A stretch of 64,000 bases of DNA from Thiosulfatihalobacter marinus (GTDB lineage Bacteria; Pseudomonadota; Alphaproteobacteria; Rhodobacterales; Rhodobacteraceae), in NCBI RefSeq assembly GCF_016019955.1, contig NZ_JAECRZ010000002.1, forward strand, positions 248,001 through 312,000, read 5' to 3'. The translations under genes and the position numbers were made by a program. Shown here piece after piece: positions 55,168 to 64,000 of the stretch; the first letter of the stretch is position 1; the number at the start of each line of letters is the position of its first letter. The notes under the pieces are model-generated. The model had not been told where the DNA came from. It did no database searches and saw only the letters and a list, made by a program, of their open reading frames with translations.

Positions 55168-57114
55168 ATGAGTCTGCCCCCCGGTTTCCTGGATGAATTG
55201 CGCACGCGCACCAGCCTGACACAGGTGGTGGGCCGCAAGGTCATGTGGGATGCCCGCAAGTCCAATCAGGGCAAGGGCGACATGTGGGCGCCTTGCCCGT
55301 TTCACCATGAAAAAACGGCTTCTTTTCATGTAGATGACCGCAAGGGATTCTATTATTGCTTTGGGTGTCATGCCAAGGGAGATGCGATTTCCTTTGTCCG
55401 GGAAACCGAGAATGTCGACTTCATGGAGGCGGTGAAGATCCTGGCCGAGGAGGCCGGGATGCAGATGCCCGCGCGCGATCCGAAGGCACAGGCAAAGGCC
55501 GACCGCCGCACCCAATTGGTAGAAGTGATGGAAATGGCTGTGCGCCATTACCGGATGATGCTGAGCACCTCTCAGGGGGCAACCGCGCGCGCCTATCTGG
55601 AACGAAGGGGGCTGGATGAGGGCGCGCGCGACCGGTTCGAGATCGGTTTTTCCCCCGAAGGGTGGCAGGGCTTGTGGGATCACCTGACGGCCAAGGGCGT
55701 GGCCCCCGATTTGATCGTCGGGGCGGGGTTGGCCAAACCCTCGAACAAGGGGGGCAAGCCCTATGATACGTTCCGCAATCGGATCATGTTTCCCATCCGG
55801 GATGCGCGCGGACGATGCATTGCCTTTGGCGGGAGGGCCATGGACCCGGACGACAATGCCAAGTACCTGAATTCACCGGAAACAGATCTGTTCGACAAGG
55901 GTCACAGCCTGTATCACCATGGACCCGCGCGCGAGGCGGCCGGAAAAGGCCAGCCGCTGATCGTGGCCGAAGGATACATGGATGTGATCGCGCTGGCCCA
56001 GGCAGGGTTTGGTGGGGCGGTGGCGCCGTTGGGAACCGCCATCACCGAAGGCCAGTTGCAGATGATGTGGCGCATTTCCGACGAGCCGATTATCGCAATG
56101 GACGGAGACACGGCAGGGCTTCGGGCCGCGATGCGGGTAATCGACCTTGCCTTGCCCCTTCTGGAAGCTGGCAAAAGCCTGCGGTTTGCGCTGATGCCGG
56201 AGGGGCAGGATCCGGATGACCTGATCCGCGCGCGAGGAGCGTCGGCGGTTCAGAAGGTTCTGGATGGGGCCATGCCGATGGTCCGGTTGCTGTGGCAGCG
56301 AGAGATTGAGGGCAAGGTGTTTGACAGCCCTGAACGGCGCGCGGCGCTGGACGCGGCGCTGCGCCAGAAGATCAAGCTGATCCGCGATCCGTCGATCCGG
56401 ACACATTATGGCGAGGCGATCAAGGAACTGCGCTGGCAACTGTTTCGCCCACAGCGTACTGGTGGCGGGACGTTTCGCCCGGGCTGGAAGGTGGGCCCCA
56501 AGGTGCAGAGCCACACCAAGGCGTCTGTACTGGCCGCGAGTGTTGGACCGGTCGAGCACCGGTTGCGCGAGGCGGTGGTTCTGGGCGTTCTGCTGGTATC
56601 GCCGGAATTGCTGGACGATTTCGAATATGCCATCGAAAGCATGGAGTGTTTCGATGAGGATAATGCGCTGATCCGGGATGCGCTGTTGCGCAATGCCAAC
56701 AGCCCGGACCCGAGAGAGGCGGTTGAAGCGGCGCTGGGGATCGAGGCTGTTGAAAAGCTTTTGCGCCAGCCCTATGTCGCCATCACCCCCGCCATCCGAA
56801 ATCCCGGCGACGTGGACATCGCGCGACTGACGCTGACCGAGGAGTTGGCCAAGCTCAAGACGGAGCGGGGACTGAACGCCGAGATTGCCGAGGCCGAGGA
56901 GGATATCCAAGGCGTCGCAGACGAGGCTGTGACCTGGCGGCTGGGACAGGCCGCGGAGGCGCGCAACAACGCCGTGCGCAGCCAGAAGGAAGACAGCCGC
57001 GAATTCGAGGTAGGCCCGAACGGAGCGGCCATAGACAAGGATGAACGCGCGGCACTGGACGCGCTGACGGAAAGAATCGATTTCACCAGAGGTGGCAAGC
57101 CGCGGCGCGGATAA
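55168..57114 (+). CDS. dnaG: DNA primase
   Basis: 648 residues. The N-terminal CHC2 zinc site is C43, H46, C64, C67 (APCPFHHE, YYCFGCHAKGD). The TOPRIM core has LIVAEGYMDVIAL and IAMDGDTAGLRA. The C-terminal helicase-binding domain follows from about residue 450. It lays down RNA primers at the replication fork and contacts DnaB. As in other bacteria it is followed by rpoD; no rpsU is present before it. Confidence 0.95.
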   Translation: MSLPPGFLDELRTRTSLTQVVGRKVMWDARKSNQGKGDMWAPCPFHHEKTASFHVDDRKGFYYCFGCHAKGDAISFVRETENVDFMEAVKILAEEAGMQMPARDPKAQAKADRRTQLVEVMEMAVRHYRMMLSTSQGATARAYLERRGLDEGARDRFEIGFSPEGWQGLWDHLTAKGVAPDLIVGAGLAKPSNKGGKPYDTFRNRIMFPIRDARGRCIAFGGRAMDPDDNAKYLNSPETDLFDKGHSLYHHGPAREAAGKGQPLIVAEGYMDVIALAQAGFGGAVAPLGTAITEGQLQMMWRISDEPIIAMDGDTAGLRAAMRVIDLALPLLEAGKSLRFALMPEGQDPDDLIRARGASAVQKVLDGAMPMVRLLWQREIEGKVFDSPERRAALDAALRQKIKLIRDPSIRTHYGEAIKELRWQLFRPQRTGGGTFRPGWKVGPKVQSHTKASVLAASVGPVEHRLREAVVLGVLLVSPELLDDFEYAIESMECFDEDNALIRDALLRNANSPDPREAVEAALGIEAVEKLLRQPYVAITPAIRNPGDVDIARLTLTEELAKLKTERGLNAEIAEAEEDIQGVADEAVTWRLGQAAEARNNAVRSQKEDSREFEVGPNGAAIDKDERAALDALTERIDFTRGGKPRRG

Positions 57115-57160
57115 CGTCTTTTGGTGAGGATTACGTAAAGAAAACAGGGTAAACAGGGTT

Positions 57161-57205
57161 GCGAATCACCCGACCGCAAGATTGATTCGGTACACGCGAA
57201 TCACC
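57161..57205 (+). repeat. Direct and inverted repeats in the rpoD leader
   Basis: GCGAATCACC occurs at 57161-57170 and 57196-57205. Between them GATTCG (57184-57189) is complementary to CGAATC in each copy (57162-57167 and 57197-57202). Thus two mutually exclusive 6-bp hairpins could form, or the palindromic arms could bind a protein. The element lies 28 bases before the rpoD start. Confidence 0.35.
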
Positions 57206-57233
57206 CTCAGCCCGAATTTGCAGGAGCACCCGC

Positions 57234-59216
<1,983 letters not shown>

Positions 59217-59224
59217 GATAACAG

Positions 59225-59249
59225 CGGGGCCGGCAGGCCCCGTTTGTCT
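59225..59249 (+). terminator. Rho-independent terminator after rpoD
   Basis: CGGGGCC (59225-59231) pairs with GGCCCCG (59236-59242) around GGCA, followed by TTTGTCT. It begins 8 bases after the rpoD stop. Confidence 0.8.
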
Positions 59250-59329
59250 AGGTCACGAAGTTCTGATCGGCTTGCCATTGGTCGGCCGCCGCTTTGCCTG
59301 TAGCATCGCTCCAGTGCCCGGAGATTTTC

Positions 59330-59773
59330 ATGTCGCGATTGAAGCTGAGTTTTTTTGTATTGGGGGTGCTTGTAATGGCCGGGCCGGCGGCAGCGCAGGC
59401 ATTCGGAATCGCCGTTGGCGGATATCGGTTGCAAACCAACCCGTTGCCTGGAAACAGCAATTTTGAAGTGATTATCGAAAACGGGGCCGGGCCCAGGCTG
59501 ATCTGGTGCGAGGCCGGAAACTATGCCACCGCGCGGCTGAGGTCTTCGGCGACGGCGCGGTTGTATCTGCTCAATCCGCGCGGTCCGGCCAAGACCAGGG
59601 CCAAGCGCAACTCTGTGGGCTTCACGCTTGACCCGTCCCCGGAGGTGTTGGAGCAGGCGTCGCGACCGGGGCAGGCGAACAATTACTCGGTCTCGATCAC
59701 CGAGGTGGGGTATAATCTGTCCGTGGGTCACACCAAGAGCTTTTGTGATTTGGGCATCATGAACCGGTTTTGA
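59330..59773 (+). CDS. Small secreted two-cysteine protein, paralogue 1 of 3
   Basis: 147 residues. A signal peptide (MSRLKLSFFVLGVLVMAGPAAAQ) precedes a compact domain with one Cys in LIWCEAGNYA and one near the end in SFCDLG, probably a disulfide. Other landmarks are RLYLLNPRGPAKT, GFTLDPSPEVLEQ and EVGYNLSVGHT. ATG 59330 is internal to an open frame from 59294, whose extra residues lack signal-peptide character. The family is not recognised. It starts a tandem set of three. Confidence 0.7.
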   Translation: MSRLKLSFFVLGVLVMAGPAAAQAFGIAVGGYRLQTNPLPGNSNFEVIIENGAGPRLIWCEAGNYATARLRSSATARLYLLNPRGPAKTRAKRNSVGFTLDPSPEVLEQASRPGQANNYSVSITEVGYNLSVGHTKSFCDLGIMNRF

Positions 59774-59827
59774 TCCGGCGGACGGGGCCGGGCGTATACC
59801 CTGCTGAGGGTGAAAAGGAGCATACCG

Positions 59828-60268
59828 ATGAAAAGAATTCGTATGCTGGGCGTGGTCGGATTTGTCGGCGTGATGGCCACCGGTCCTGCTATGGCCCAGG
59901 AAGAAGTTTTTGACGCAGCGTGGTTTCGGCTGGAAGTGAATCCGCTGCCCGGAGATGGAAATTACGAAGTGATCGCCGAGCCGGGCTATGCGAACCACCA
60001 TATCTGGTGTTGGGCGGGGAATTACGCGCAGGCCTATCTCAAGGTGCCCGCGACAACCCGGGTTTACCTGATGACACCGGTGGGCCCGGCCAAGACCAAG
60101 GCACGCCGTCGCGGTGTCGGGTTCACGGTAAACCCGTCGCCCGAAGTCAAGGCCAAGGACTCGAGGCCGGGGCAGGGTGGTAACTATTCCATCTCGATAT
60201 CGAAGGTGGGATACAATCTTAGCATCGGCCATACGCGGAACTTTTGTGACATTGACCTTGGTAACTAA
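59828..60268 (+). CDS. Small secreted two-cysteine protein, paralogue 2 of 3
   Basis: 146 residues, closely related to the preceding protein. Signal peptide MKRIRMLGVVGFVGVMATGPAMAQ; then FRLEVNPLPGDGNYEVI, HIWCWAGNYA, RVYLMTPVGPAKTKA, GFTVNPSPEVKAKD, KVGYNLSIGHTRNFCDID. ATG 59828 follows AAAAGGAG. Both Cys positions match paralogue 1. The high identity of the middle segment points to a fairly recent duplication. Function unknown. Confidence 0.72.
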   Translation: MKRIRMLGVVGFVGVMATGPAMAQEEVFDAAWFRLEVNPLPGDGNYEVIAEPGYANHHIWCWAGNYAQAYLKVPATTRVYLMTPVGPAKTKARRRGVGFTVNPSPEVKAKDSRPGQGGNYSISISKVGYNLSIGHTRNFCDIDLGN

Positions 60269-60337
60269 GGCTGATGCCGGTGCCGTCGATGATCCGCTTT
60301 GTGCCGGAACGCGTATCCTTTGAAAAAGGAGGACGCG

Positions 60338-60742
60338 ATGAACGGAACATATGGACTTATCGTGGTGCTGGGCATCGCAATGGCAGGCGGGGTGTCCGCG
60401 AACACCAATGCGTTGAAGAATCCGGTTATCCAGCTGGGCAGGCCTGGCAGCTTTGAAGTGGTGAACAAGTGGAATGCCAAGGATCCATACATTTGGTGTT
60501 CCGCCGCGAAGACGGCCCGCTCCTTGGGCGTGCAAACGTCCGGGCGTTTATACGTCGCGCGTGCCTATGGTCCCAGCCTGACAGTTTCCGGAGAATACGG
60601 GGTGGTGTTTACCACCCGCCCGGATGAAAGCCTTCTGGTCCGATCCGGGGGCGCCTCGGGGGTGATGTCATTGCGCCATGTTGGCAGCAATATCAGCGTC
60701 GCGGCGGGATTGCGCAACTGCGTCAAGGAACTGGATCTCTGA
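60338..60742 (+). CDS. Small secreted two-cysteine protein, paralogue 3 of 3
   Basis: 134 residues, the most diverged of the trio. ATG 60338 follows AAAGGAGG. A signal peptide (MNGTYGLIVVLGIAMAGGVSA) precedes NPVIQLGRPGSFEVVNKW, YIWCSAAKTA, RLYVARAYGPS, GVVFTTRPDES, and HVGSNISVAAGLRNCVKEL. The two Cys and the spacing of the motifs match the others, but charged residues and the middle PSPEV motif differ. Function unknown. Confidence 0.68.
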   Translation: MNGTYGLIVVLGIAMAGGVSANTNALKNPVIQLGRPGSFEVVNKWNAKDPYIWCSAAKTARSLGVQTSGRLYVARAYGPSLTVSGEYGVVFTTRPDESLLVRSGGASGVMSLRHVGSNISVAAGLRNCVKELDL

Positions 60743-60783
60743 CCGGGCTTGAGCAACCGTCCTGACACAGACATCATGGCCCG

Positions 60784-61203
60784 ATGCAGACAATGTTCGA
60801 AATACAAACGCGCGGCCAAGGCCTTTATGAATTCACCGACGAGGTCACGGCCTGGGTCGATGGGCAGGGTTCAGATATTGGACTGCTGACGCTTTTCGTG
60901 CGTCATACCAGTTGCAGTCTCCTGATCCAGGAGAACGCCGATCCCGAAGTTCAGACCGATTTGCGCAACTTTTTTTCCCGGTTGGTCCCGCCATCCACTG
61001 ACCCGCGCATGGGATACCTGACCCACACTTATGAAGGCCCGGACGACATGCCGGCCCACATCAAGGCGGCCATGATGCCGGTCTCGCTGACGATCCCGGT
61101 GTCCCGGGGGCGGCCTGCGCTTGGCACCTGGCAGGGACTTTTTCTGTTCGAACATAGAAATGCGCCGCACACCCGTCAGGTGGCAGCGCATTTTTGTGCA
61201 TGA
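60784..61203 (+). CDS. YjbQ family protein (UPF0047)
   Basis: 139 residues, normal length. FVRHTSCSLLIQENADP is the family signature and GTWQGLFLFEHR the C-terminal one, with conserved His and Glu at the putative active site. Some members have weak thiamine-phosphate synthase activity in vitro, but the cellular role is unclear. It follows the secreted trio by 41 bases. Confidence 0.85.
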   Translation: MQTMFEIQTRGQGLYEFTDEVTAWVDGQGSDIGLLTLFVRHTSCSLLIQENADPEVQTDLRNFFSRLVPPSTDPRMGYLTHTYEGPDDMPAHIKAAMMPVSLTIPVSRGRPALGTWQGLFLFEHRNAPHTRQVAAHFCA

Positions 61204-61259
61204 ATTGGCCCATTCCGAGCCCTCGAGCATGATATATGGCTTCTGGTCGCATTTTGAAC

Positions 61260-61284
61260 GGGGAGGAAGAGGTATTTCTTCCCC
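61260..61284 (+). terminator. Stem-loop downstream of the YjbQ-family gene
   Basis: GGGGAGGAA (61260-61268) pairs with TTCTTCCCC (61276-61284), nine pairs with one G-U, around GAGGTAT, followed by TTCGCC. It lies 57 bases after the yjbQ stop. The T tail is short, so termination is possible but not certain. Confidence 0.45.
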
Positions 61285-61415
61285 TTCGCCTATGTAGCGG
61301 CGCGAATTGACCACTACCCAAAGATTTGTAGCTGCCCTATAGTACCTGTGGATAAGTGGGGGGCACACCCCATGCGCGGTGGAAAACAATAAGACTACGG
61401 ACAGGGGGATGGCCC

Positions 61416-61883
61416 ATGCGCTGCCCGTTTTGCGGAAATATCGACACCCAGGTAAAGGATTCACGCCCGGCTGAGGATCATGTTTCGATCCGTCGCCGGC
61501 GGTTCTGCCCGGCCTGTGGCGGGCGATTTACAACTTATGAGAGGGTGCAGTTGCGCGATCTTGTGGTGGTGAAATCGAACGGACGGCGCGAGGAATTCGA
61601 CCGGGACAAGCTTGAACGGTCAATCCGGATCTCCATGCAGAAACGACCGGTCGAGCCGGAGCGGATCGACCAGATGATTTCGGGCATCGTGCGGCGTCTT
61701 GAAAGCATGGGTGAAACGGATATTCCGTCCAAGACGATTGGCGAAATCGTAATGGAGGCCTTGGCCCGTATCGATACCGTGGCTTATGTGCGGTTTGCGA
61801 GTGTCTACAAGAACTTCCAGGCCGCCGATGATTTCGACAAGTTCGTTTCCGAGCTTCGCCCGCACGCCCCGAACGAGGATTGA
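61416..61883 (+). CDS. nrdR: Transcriptional repressor NrdR
   Basis: 155 residues from ATG 61416. The zinc ribbon uses C3, C6, C31 and C34 ([18 protein letters not shown]). An ATP-cone domain covers about residues 48-138 ([20 protein letters not shown]). It represses ribonucleotide reductase genes according to ATP/dATP levels. An upstream in-frame ATG at 61356 is not favoured because the protein would lose the usual MRCPFC start. Its stop overlaps the ribD start. Confidence 0.95.
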   Translation: MRCPFCGNIDTQVKDSRPAEDHVSIRRRRFCPACGGRFTTYERVQLRDLVVVKSNGRREEFDRDKLERSIRISMQKRPVEPERIDQMISGIVRRLESMGETDIPSKTIGEIVMEALARIDTVAYVRFASVYKNFQAADDFDKFVSELRPHAPNED

Positions 61884-62983
61884 TCCTGTCTGACAGTCGT
61901 TATATGGCGCTGGCCCTGCAACTGGGGCGGCGCGGTCTGGGACGTTGCTGGCCCAACCCCGCCGTGGGGTGCGTTATCGTGAAGGGAGGCAGGATTGTCG
62001 GGCGTGGCTGGACCCAGCCGGGCGGTCGGCCTCACGCGGAAACCGTGGCATTGCAGCAAGCCGGTGCCAGCGCGCGCGGTGCCACGGTCTATGTCTCGCT
62101 TGAGCCATGCGCCCATCACGGGCAGACCCCACCCTGCGCCAGGGCGCTGGTTGACGCGGGTGTGGCACGGGTGGTTGTGGCAGTCCAGGACAGTGATGCA
62201 AGAGTTTCCGGGCGAGGATTGGCGATGTTGCGAGATGCCGGCATCGCGGTGAAACTGGGTGTTTTGGAGGACGTGGCTGCGCGTGATTTGCAAGGGTTCT
62301 TTCTGAAAACCGATCTGGGTCGCCCGTTCTTGACGCTGAAGCTGGCAACAAGTCTGGACGGGCGCATTGCCACGGCCACCGGGGAAAGCCAGTGGATCAC
62401 GGGGCCGGACTCTCGCCGGATGGTTCATGCGATGCGGATGCGCCATGACGCAGTGATGGTCGGCGGGGGAACAGCGCGCACGGATGATCCGATGCTGACC
62501 GTGCGCGGACTGGGTGCGAATGATCAGCCTGTACGGGTGGTGGTATCCCGTCGTCTGGACATGCCCCTGATGAGCAATCTTGCCCGTACGGCCCGTGACG
62601 CCCCGGTGTGGATTGCGCACGGCCCGGATGCCGACCCGGCCCTGTTGCGGGCATGGCGGGACCTGGGCGCAAAACTGTTGGCTTGCGACCTCGAAGGCGC
62701 GCATGTTTCCCCGGCTTCTGTGTTGGCCGCTCTGGGGGACAGGGGCCTGACACGCGTGTTCTGTGAGGGCGGCGGCGCGCTGGCGGCATCGTTGCTGGCG
62801 GCGGATCTTGTCGATGAACTGGTGACGTTTGCTGCTGGTGCGGTGTTGGGGGCCGAGGGCTATCCGGCCATTGGCGCATTGGGGGTCGAGCGCCTGCGAG
62901 ATGCGCCACGGTTCGAATTGCAATCGCAGCGGGCGATGGGGGAAGACGTGATGGCAATCTGGCACCGCATCGAAGCCAGTTAG
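61880..62983 (+). CDS. ribD: Bifunctional riboflavin deaminase/reductase
   Basis: 367 residues. The deaminase domain has the zinc motif PHAETVAL and [11 protein letters not shown]; the reductase domain starts near [15 protein letters not shown] and includes [10 protein letters not shown] and [11 protein letters not shown]. It catalyses two early steps of riboflavin synthesis. TTG 61880 overlaps the nrdR stop (TTGA), which matches the family N-terminus; ATG 61904 is a shorter alternative. Later rib genes are not adjacent. Confidence 0.92.
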   Translation: MILSDSRYMALALQLGRRGLGRCWPNPAVGCVIVKGGRIVGRGWTQPGGRPHAETVALQQAGASARGATVYVSLEPCAHHGQTPPCARALVDAGVARVVVAVQDSDARVSGRGLAMLRDAGIAVKLGVLEDVAARDLQGFFLKTDLGRPFLTLKLATSLDGRIATATGESQWITGPDSRRMVHAMRMRHDAVMVGGGTARTDDPMLTVRGLGANDQPVRVVVSRRLDMPLMSNLARTARDAPVWIAHGPDADPALLRAWRDLGAKLLACDLEGAHVSPASVLAALGDRGLTRVFCEGGGALAASLLAADLVDELVTFAAGAVLGAEGYPAIGALGVERLRDAPRFELQSQRAMGEDVMAIWHRIEAS

Positions 62984-64000
62984 CGCCACATCCCCTGAAA
63001 ACTGGCGAACTGCCCCTGAAGCTTGGACAGTAACCGATTGAACGTTCCAGGGTGGGGGATGTCGCCGTTGGCCAGCCTTTCGATGGCGGTCTCCACAGGG
63101 CAGGGCTGATTGCTGACCGGATCGAAATATCGCGGATAGTCGATCAGTGTGGCATGGACCAGTCCTGCCAACGTCGGCCTCGCCATGCGCCGCGCCGGTA
63201 TCGTGCCGCGATCGTCTGTCAGACCCCAACCGGCATAGAACGGCGCCCCGAACGTGACAACGCGGCATCCCCGCAAAAGCGCTTCGAACCCGGTGAGCGA
63301 AGTCATTGTCCACACTTCGTCCACGTCTTGTAGCAAGGTGGCCATGTCAGCGTGGCGCACAACCATGTCAGCGATATCTCCGGCATCCGGCAGGGCGCCT
63401 GCCCGCAGTCCAGCCTCGACATCGGGGTGGGGCTTGTAGATCAGGACCGCATTCGGATTGGCCTGCCGCGCGGCCAGAAGCAATGCGCGATTGGTGCGGA
63501 TCGTGTCGGCGCCGGTGAGGATCGAAGCGTCGTCCTCGACCTGCCCGGGCACCAGAATGCGGTGTCCCGGCATCAGATCGAACCTGTCGCCGTCAAGATT
63601 GTATTTGCTGATACCCATCTTGCATATGCGCCGCACCAATGCCTCTGCCCGCAAGGTTTGATCCGGGCGCAGGTTTTCTCGAGCGGCAATCAGCCGTTCC
63701 AGCCGGCTTGGCTGCTGCGGGTCATAGTAAATACCCAGGTCGTCACACACCAGTGACAAGGGGGGCACCAATTCCGCTCCCAGACCGCGAGAGCGCACAA
63801 ACCCGTCCTCGACGCGCACAGACGCTTCCGGGCCCGGTTTGCTGGCCCAGACCATGGAGGGCCGGTCCGGCGCGGTTCTGTCAAATCTCAGCGGTTTGAC
63901 GCTGCCAAAGAACTTCTGGAGGGGTTTGCGCTTCCACAGACGCATTCCATGGGCATTCCAGCCGCGCCGGTCCTCGCGCCAGGCGCGGGTTTGAGCCTCG
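62980..64000 (-). CDS. kpsC: Capsule polysaccharide export/biosynthesis protein, KpsC-like, C-terminal part
   Basis: At least 340 residues, open through the right edge. Upstream of an internal ATG at 63945 the frame continues (TRAWREDRRGWNAHGMRLWKRK), matching the middle of KpsC, so the gene is cut by the window. Signature stretches are LIYKPHPDVEAG, TMTSLTGFEALLRG and TFGAPFYAGWGLTDDR, the Kdo-transferase module. KpsC with KpsS builds the beta-Kdo linker that anchors group 2-type capsules to lipid. It is convergent with ribD, overlapping by 4 bases. Confidence 0.87.
   Translation of the reverse strand, partial: EAQTRAWREDRRGWNAHGMRLWKRKPLQKFFGSVKPLRFDRTAPDRPSMVWASKPGPEASVRVEDGFVRSRGLGAELVPPLSLVCDDLGIYYDPQQPSRLERLIAARENLRPDQTLRAEALVRRICKMGISKYNLDGDRFDLMPGHRILVPGQVEDDASILTGADTIRTNRALLLAARQANPNAVLIYKPHPDVEAGLRAGALPDAGDIADMVVRHADMATLLQDVDEVWTMTSLTGFEALLRGCRVVTFGAPFYAGWGLTDDRGTIPARRMARPTLAGLVHATLIDYPRYFDPVSNQPCPVETAIERLANGDIPHPGTFNRLLSKLQGQFASFQGMWR

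Overview
The gene content points to an alphaproteobacterium of the Rhodobacteraceae (Roseobacter group). The indicators are GC-rich codon use, a soxBDAG sarcosine oxidase set, paired putA and Lrp-type putR, dnaG followed by rpoD, nrdR followed by ribD, and several ABC-type sugar-acid uptake operons. The genus cannot be fixed from the sequence alone.

Region 1 (1-6943) is a plus-strand carbohydrate-acid gene set: the 3' end of a sulfatase, a periplasmic binding protein, two permeases, a DapA-family lyase, an enolase-superfamily dehydratase and a second DapA-family lyase. No transporter ATPase is visible in it. Region 2 (6944-8118) is a scar made of an IS6-family transposase fragment next to an internally deleted IS3-family element. 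Region 3 (8224-18772) is a second sugar-acid locus. On the minus strand lie an esterase, a broken four-carbon acid-sugar kinase gene fused by deletion to the tail of a class II aldolase/decarboxylase gene, and a GntR regulator. Divergently on the plus strand runs a complete ABC transporter (binding protein, two permeases, ATPase) followed by an RraA-like lyase, a D-2-hydroxyacid dehydrogenase, an amidohydrolase and a Gfo/Idh/MocA dehydrogenase, most joined by ATGA overlaps. The two loci could complement each other: the second has an ATPase, dehydrogenase and lactonase-like enzyme, and the first has a dehydratase and two aldolase-type lyases.

Region 4 (18974-48469) is mostly core genome: tRNA-Gly, a lipid/drug-type ABC exporter, acyl-CoA synthetase, glycerol kinase, D-aminoacyl-tRNA deacylase, a PfkB sugar kinase, Hsp20, metF/metR, a GFA-family protein, a CurA-like reductase, an inositol monophosphatase, a rhomboid protease, putA/putR, tRNA-Leu, metG, an MFS transporter, an agmatinase-family enzyme, an aldo/keto reductase, three Tad-pilus-type pseudopilin/TadG genes and glutamate dehydrogenase. 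Four gene ends between 23 and 32 kb carry the same element: GC-rich hairpins followed by a GGATATTT...CCAAAAGAAG core.

Region 5 (48688-64000) holds a predicted outer-membrane barrel, soxBDAG, a small exported protein, dnaG, rpoD with a strong terminator, three tandem small secreted two-cysteine paralogues of unknown function, a YjbQ-family protein, nrdR, ribD and the 3' part of a KpsC-type capsule gene that runs off the right edge.

The least explained parts are the paired DapA-family lyases that lack the family's catalytic tyrosine, the tandem secreted trio after rpoD, the kinase/decarboxylase deletion scar, and the repeated gene-end element.
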